A stretch of 64,000 nucleotides of DNA from Leifsonia sp. ku-ls (GTDB lineage: Bacteria > Actinomycetota > Actinomycetes > Actinomycetales > Microbacteriaceae), in NCBI GenBank assembly GCA_003367665.1, contig QKXI01000002.1, forward strand, positions 186,001 through 250,000, given 5' to 3'. Under the pieces are notes generated by a model, which worked only from the letters and a program-made list of their open reading frames with translations, had not been told where the DNA came from and did not search any database. The stretch's first letter is position 1, and each line of letters begins with the position of its first letter. The translations under genes and the position numbers were made by a program. Below, piece by piece: positions 59,288-64,000 of the stretch.

Positions 59288-62200
59288 GTGATACTGCAGG
59301 GTCTGGTCGGCGCGCTCGCGCGTGATTCCTCGTTCGGCGACGCGCTCGCCTCCGCGTCGCGCGACGCCGACTTCTCGCTGACCGACGGGCTTCGTGCTCC
59401 GCTGCTCGCGGGCCTCCTCCGGCGCCGCGCCGAGCAGGGCGCGTCGCAGGCGGTGCTGCTCATCACGGCGACCGGCCGGGAGTCGGAGTCGATCCGTGGC
59501 GCGCTGCCGTGCCTCGTGCCCGACGCCGAGATCGTCGAGTTCCCGGCGTGGGAGACGCTGCCGCACGAGCGGCTCAGCCCGAGCGCCGAGATCGTCGGCA
59601 AGCGCCTCAGCGCGCTGCGGCGCCTGGCCGACTGGTCGGCGGGGGAGCAGCGCACGCCGTTCATCCTCGTCGCCTCCGTGCGGGCCGCGCTGCAGCCGGT
59701 CGCCGACAACCTCACCGACTACGCCACGGTCGAGCTCACGATCGGCGGTCGCGGCTTCGACCTCGGCGGCCTCGCCGCGCAGCTGGTCGACCTCGCCTAC
59801 GCGCGCGTCGACATGGTGACGCGGCGCGGCGAGTTCGCGGTGCGCGGCGGCATCCTCGACGTCTTCCCGCCGACGGCCGACCACCCGTACCGGGTCGACT
59901 TCTTCGGCGACGAGGTGGACCAGATCCGCGCCTTCTCGGTGGCCGACCAGCGCTCCCTGCCCGACCCGATCCCGTCGGTCAGCCTCCCGCCGAGCCGTGA
60001 GCTGCTGCTGAGCGAGTCGGTGCGGCAGCGGGCGCGCGAGATGGAGCACGAGTTCCCGAGCCTGTCGTCGATGCTCGCGAAGATCGGTGAGGGCATCCCG
60101 GTCGAGGGGATGGAGTCGCTGGCGCCCGCGCTCGTCGACCGCCTCGTCCCGCTCACCCACTACCTGCCCGACGGGGCCGCCGTCGCGGTCATGTCGCCCG
60201 AGCGGGTCGCCTCGCGCGCCGTCAGCCTGGCCGAGACGAACCGCGAGTTCCTCTCCGCCGCGTGGAGCGCCGCGACGGTCGGCGCGCAGGCCCCGATCGA
60301 CCTGGCGGCCGGCGATTTCCTGACTTTGCAGCAGCTGAAGGACTCGGTGAAGTTCAGCCGCCCGGGCGCGGCCGTGCCCGACCACCCGTGGTGGACGATG
60401 AGCGGCTTCCAGGCCGACGACATCCTGCCCGAGCAGCGCGAGCTGGAGGAGCACCTGCAGGTGCGCATCCAGGCGGAGGCCGTCCCGAGCTTCCAGGGCA
60501 ACGTCTCCGGCGCCGTCGAGCACGTGCGCGCCCGCCTGCGCGACGGCTGGCAGGTCGCCATCGTCGCGGCCGGCACGGGCCTCGTGGAGCGCGCAGTCGA
60601 CGTGCTCGCGGAGGCGGAGCTCCCCGCCCGCCCGGTGGAGGAGTTCCCGGCCGAGCCGGAGCCCGGCATCGCGTACTTGCTCAAGGCGACCGCCGAGCAC
60701 GGCTTCGAGCTGCCCGGGATCAAGCTGGCGCTGATCAGCGAGGCCGAGTTCTACGGCCGCACCATCGGTTACGACTCCCGGCAGGTCAAGAAGCTCGCCA
60801 CCCGGCGCAAGAACGTGGTCGACCCGCTGCAGCTGAAGCCCGGCGACTACGTCGTGCACGAGACGCACGGCATCGGCAAGTTCGTGGAGCTGACCCAGCG
60901 CGAGGTCTCCAGCGGCGGCCGAAATGCGGTCAAGTCGAAGCGCGAGTACCTCGTGCTGGAGTACGCGCCGTCCAAGCGCGGCTACCCGGGCGACAAACTG
61001 TACGTGCCCACCGACCAGCTCGACCTGCTCACCCGGTACGTCGGCGGCGAGGCGCCGCAGCTGTCCAAGATGGGCGGAAGCGACTGGGCCGCGGCGAAAG
61101 GCCGGGCGCGCCGCGCCGTGCGCGACATCGCCGTGGAGCTGGTCAAACTCTACTCGGCGCGCATGGCCAGCAAGGGCCACGCCTTCGCGCCGGACACGCC
61201 GTGGCAGCGCGAGCTGGAGGAGGCCTTCCCGTTCGCGGAGACCCCCGACCAGCTGCAGACCATCGACGAGGTGAAGGCCGACATGGAGCGGCCCATCCCG
61301 ATGGACCGCCTGATCTCCGGCGACGTCGGCTTCGGCAAGACCGAGATCGCCGTGCGCGCCGCGTTCAAGGCGGTGCAGGACGGCAAGCAGGTCGCGGTGC
61401 TCGTGCCGACGACCCTGCTGGTGAAGCAGCACGCGGAGACGTTCCAGGAGCGGTTCGCCGGCTTCCCCATCCATCTGCGGCAGCTGAGCCGGTTCCAGAC
61501 CGACAAGGAGGCGCGCGAGACGCTGCGCGGCATGGCCGACGGCACCGTGGACGTCGTCATCGGCACGCACCGCATCCTCGCCGACGGCGTCACCTTCAAA
61601 GACCTGGGGCTCGTCATCATCGACGAGGAGCAGCGCTTCGGCGTGGAGCACAAGGACGCTCTGAAGAAGCTCAAGACCAACGTCGACATCCTCGCGATGA
61701 GCGCGACGCCCATCCCGCGCACGCTGGAGATGGCGGTCACCGGCATCCGCGAGATGTCGACGCTCGCCACGCCGCCGGAGGACCGGCACCCCATCCTCAC
61801 CTTCGTCGGGCCGTACTCCGACAAGCAGGTCGCCGCCGCGATCCGCCGCGAGCTGCTGCGCGAGGGCCAGGTGTTCTTCGTGCACAACCGGGTCGGCTCG
61901 ATCACGAGCATGGCGGCCAAGCTGGCCGAGCTGGTGCCGGAGGCCCGCATCGGCGTCGCGCACGGCAAGATGAACGAGCACGCCCTGGAGCAGGTCGTGG
62001 TCGACTTCTGGGAGCGCCGCTTCGACGTGCTCGTGTCCACGACGATCATCGAGACCGGCCTCGACATCGCCAACGCGAACACGATCATCATCGACCGCGC
62101 CGACAAGTACGGCCTCAGCCAGCTGCACCAGCTGCGCGGTCGCGTCGGCCGCGGTCGCGAGCGGGCGTACGCGTACTTCCTCTGGGACGAGAACAAGCCG

Positions 62201-62908
62201 CTCAGCGAGACCGCGCACGACCGCCTGTCTACGATCGCGGCCAACAATGACCTCGGCAGCGGCATGCAGGTGGCGCTGAAAGACCTGGAGATCCGGGGTG
62301 CCGGCAACCTGCTCGGCGGCGAGCAGTCCGGCCACATCGCCGGCGTCGGCTTCGACCTCTACCTGCGGATGATCGGCGAGGCCGTGTCCACCTTCCGCGG
62401 CGAGGTCGCGGAGGGCCAGACCGAGCTGCGGCTCGAGCTGCCGGTGGATGCGCACATCCCGGAGGAGTACGTCGACAGCGAGCGGCTGCGGCTGGAGGCC
62501 TACCAGAAGCTGTCGACGGCGAGCTCGCCGACCGCGAAGGACGGCCAGATCGACCTGGTGCTGGAGGAGCTGACCGACCGCTACGGCACGCCTCCGGAGG
62601 CCGTCACCAACCTCGTGGCCGTGTCGCGCCTGCGCCGGGCCGCACAGAAGGCGGGGCTCGGCGAAGTCGTGGCGATGGGCTCCAACCTCCGGCTCGCCCC
62701 CGCGGTGCTGCCCGACTCGCTGCAGGTGCGGCTGCAGCGCATGTACCCGGGGTCGAAGTACCACGCCGCGCCGAAGGTGGCGACCGTCCCGCTCCCGCGC
62801 GTCAACGGCGAGCCGCTCGACGATGCGGCGCTGATCGCGTGGGTCGCCGACCTGCTCGGCGCGCTGTTCCCCGAGAAGGAGCCGGCCGCCGCCGAGCGCG
62901 CCAGCTGA
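59288..62908 (+). CDS. mfd: transcription-repair coupling factor
   Basis: 1206 residues, full length. The N-terminal UvrB-like module is residues ~1-350 (ATGRESESIRGALPCLVPDAEIVEFPAWETLPHERLSP). The RNA polymerase-interacting domain starts near residue 515 (KPGDYVVHETHGIGKFVEL). The SF2 translocase has Walker A GDVGFGKTE (~679), DEEQRFG (from 779), SATPIPRTLEMA, VSTTIIETGLDIANANTIIID and QLHQLRGRVGRGRERAYAYF. The C-terminal autoinhibitory D7 domain follows. Mfd pushes stalled RNA polymerase off DNA damage and recruits UvrA. GTG 59288 is chosen from the leaderless hexamer; the GTG at 59264 lies upstream of it. Confidence 0.97.
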   Translation: MILQGLVGALARDSSFGDALASASRDADFSLTDGLRAPLLAGLLRRRAEQGASQAVLLITATGRESESIRGALPCLVPDAEIVEFPAWETLPHERLSPSAEIVGKRLSALRRLADWSAGEQRTPFILVASVRAALQPVADNLTDYATVELTIGGRGFDLGGLAAQLVDLAYARVDMVTRRGEFAVRGGILDVFPPTADHPYRVDFFGDEVDQIRAFSVADQRSLPDPIPSVSLPPSRELLLSESVRQRAREMEHEFPSLSSMLAKIGEGIPVEGMESLAPALVDRLVPLTHYLPDGAAVAVMSPERVASRAVSLAETNREFLSAAWSAATVGAQAPIDLAAGDFLTLQQLKDSVKFSRPGAAVPDHPWWTMSGFQADDILPEQRELEEHLQVRIQAEAVPSFQGNVSGAVEHVRARLRDGWQVAIVAAGTGLVERAVDVLAEAELPARPVEEFPAEPEPGIAYLLKATAEHGFELPGIKLALISEAEFYGRTIGYDSRQVKKLATRRKNVVDPLQLKPGDYVVHETHGIGKFVELTQREVSSGGRNAVKSKREYLVLEYAPSKRGYPGDKLYVPTDQLDLLTRYVGGEAPQLSKMGGSDWAAAKGRARRAVRDIAVELVKLYSARMASKGHAFAPDTPWQRELEEAFPFAETPDQLQTIDEVKADMERPIPMDRLISGDVGFGKTEIAVRAAFKAVQDGKQVAVLVPTTLLVKQHAETFQERFAGFPIHLRQLSRFQTDKEARETLRGMADGTVDVVIGTHRILADGVTFKDLGLVIIDEEQRFGVEHKDALKKLKTNVDILAMSATPIPRTLEMAVTGIREMSTLATPPEDRHPILTFVGPYSDKQVAAAIRRELLREGQVFFVHNRVGSITSMAAKLAELVPEARIGVAHGKMNEHALEQVVVDFWERRFDVLVSTTIIETGLDIANANTIIIDRADKYGLSQLHQLRGRVGRGRERAYAYFLWDENKPLSETAHDRLSTIAANNDLGSGMQVALKDLEIRGAGNLLGGEQSGHIAGVGFDLYLRMIGEAVSTFRGEVAEGQTELRLELPVDAHIPEEYVDSERLRLEAYQKLSTASSPTAKDGQIDLVLEELTDRYGTPPEAVTNLVAVSRLRRAAQKAGLGEVVAMGSNLRLAPAVLPDSLQVRLQRMYPGSKYHAAPKVATVPLPRVNGEPLDDAALIAWVADLLGALFPEKEPAAAERAS

Positions 62909-62982
62909 CGTCGGGACGCCGGGCGCGCTGTCCTGGCTCAGCGGATGTCCGGGTGCAGGGCGCGCTGTCCGGCGTCCGCGCA

Positions 62983-63000
62983 CACCGTGGCCATACGGTG
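62983..63000. terminator. hairpin between convergent mfd and nhaA
   Basis: CACCGT (62983-62988) pairs with ACGGTG (62995-63000) around GGCCAT. It lies just before the nhaA stop. A larger inverted pair, GGACGCCGG (62914-62922) and CCGGCGTCC (62969-62977), is just upstream. Confidence 0.45.
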
Positions 63001-63010
63001 GCGCCGAGGG

Positions 63011-64000
<990 letters not shown>

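Noticed and set aside
58508-62983. Very long open frame (1491 codons) on the minus strand opposite mfd
   Set aside because: It is a high-GC shadow of mfd: low-complexity Arg/Gly/Leu/His-rich protein without any family motif, while mfd on the other strand is complete.

Overview
The window is a strongly GC-rich, gene-dense chromosomal segment of an actinobacterium. Many genes have a TANNNT hexamer 6-7 bases before the start codon, which suggests leaderless transcription. The gene order pmt / rsmI / metG-tatD-rsmA-ispE / glmU-prs / rplY-pth / mfd resembles a core block of other Actinomycetota such as the Mycobacterium tuberculosis Rv1002c-Rv1020 region. The overall gene content suggests Microbacteriaceae (Leifsonia-like); this taxonomic call is an inference.

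Layout. 1-17.6 kb is mostly metabolic and stress genes: the end of an acyl-CoA synthetase, two aldo/keto reductases, a YyaL-type thioredoxin-domain protein, a class IV aminotransferase, acylphosphatase, a methyltransferase, a YfcE-like phosphoesterase, an FMN reductase, a large LuxR/ATPase regulator, a DksA/TraR zinc finger, glutathione peroxidase, sulfurtransferase and L-serine dehydratase. 17.7-23 kb holds a DrrAB-like ABC exporter next to an AfsR/SARP regulator; three 11-bp direct repeats sit directly upstream of the exporter promoter. 23-28.9 kb has metY with a CoA-binding partner, a guanidine-III riboswitch in front of a SugE/Gdx exporter, a YeiH-like membrane protein and an S53 peptidase.

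29-37.4 kb is the conserved core (pmt, rsmI, metG, tatD, rsmA, ispE) interrupted by a secreted cutinase-like enzyme. 37.6-47.2 kb adds accessory genes: a second LuxR/ATPase regulator, an ABC-F ATPase, an AidB-like dehydrogenase, a TagF-plus-GT4 fusion and a MarR regulator. 47.2-49.8 kb is tRNA-Gln, glmU and prs. 49.7-55.4 kb is another accessory patch (glycosyltransferase/TetR, gnd/gntK, SRPBCC/MarR). rplY, pth, mfd and nhaA close the window.

Non-coding structure stands out: a family of intergenic palindromes at four sites, some sharing a GACACGCC loop; a 24-copy, 20-bp tandem array of the near-palindrome TTCGTCACGAA after pth; a long hairpin at 23.7 kb; and several operator-like repeats beside the TetR, MarR and SARP genes.
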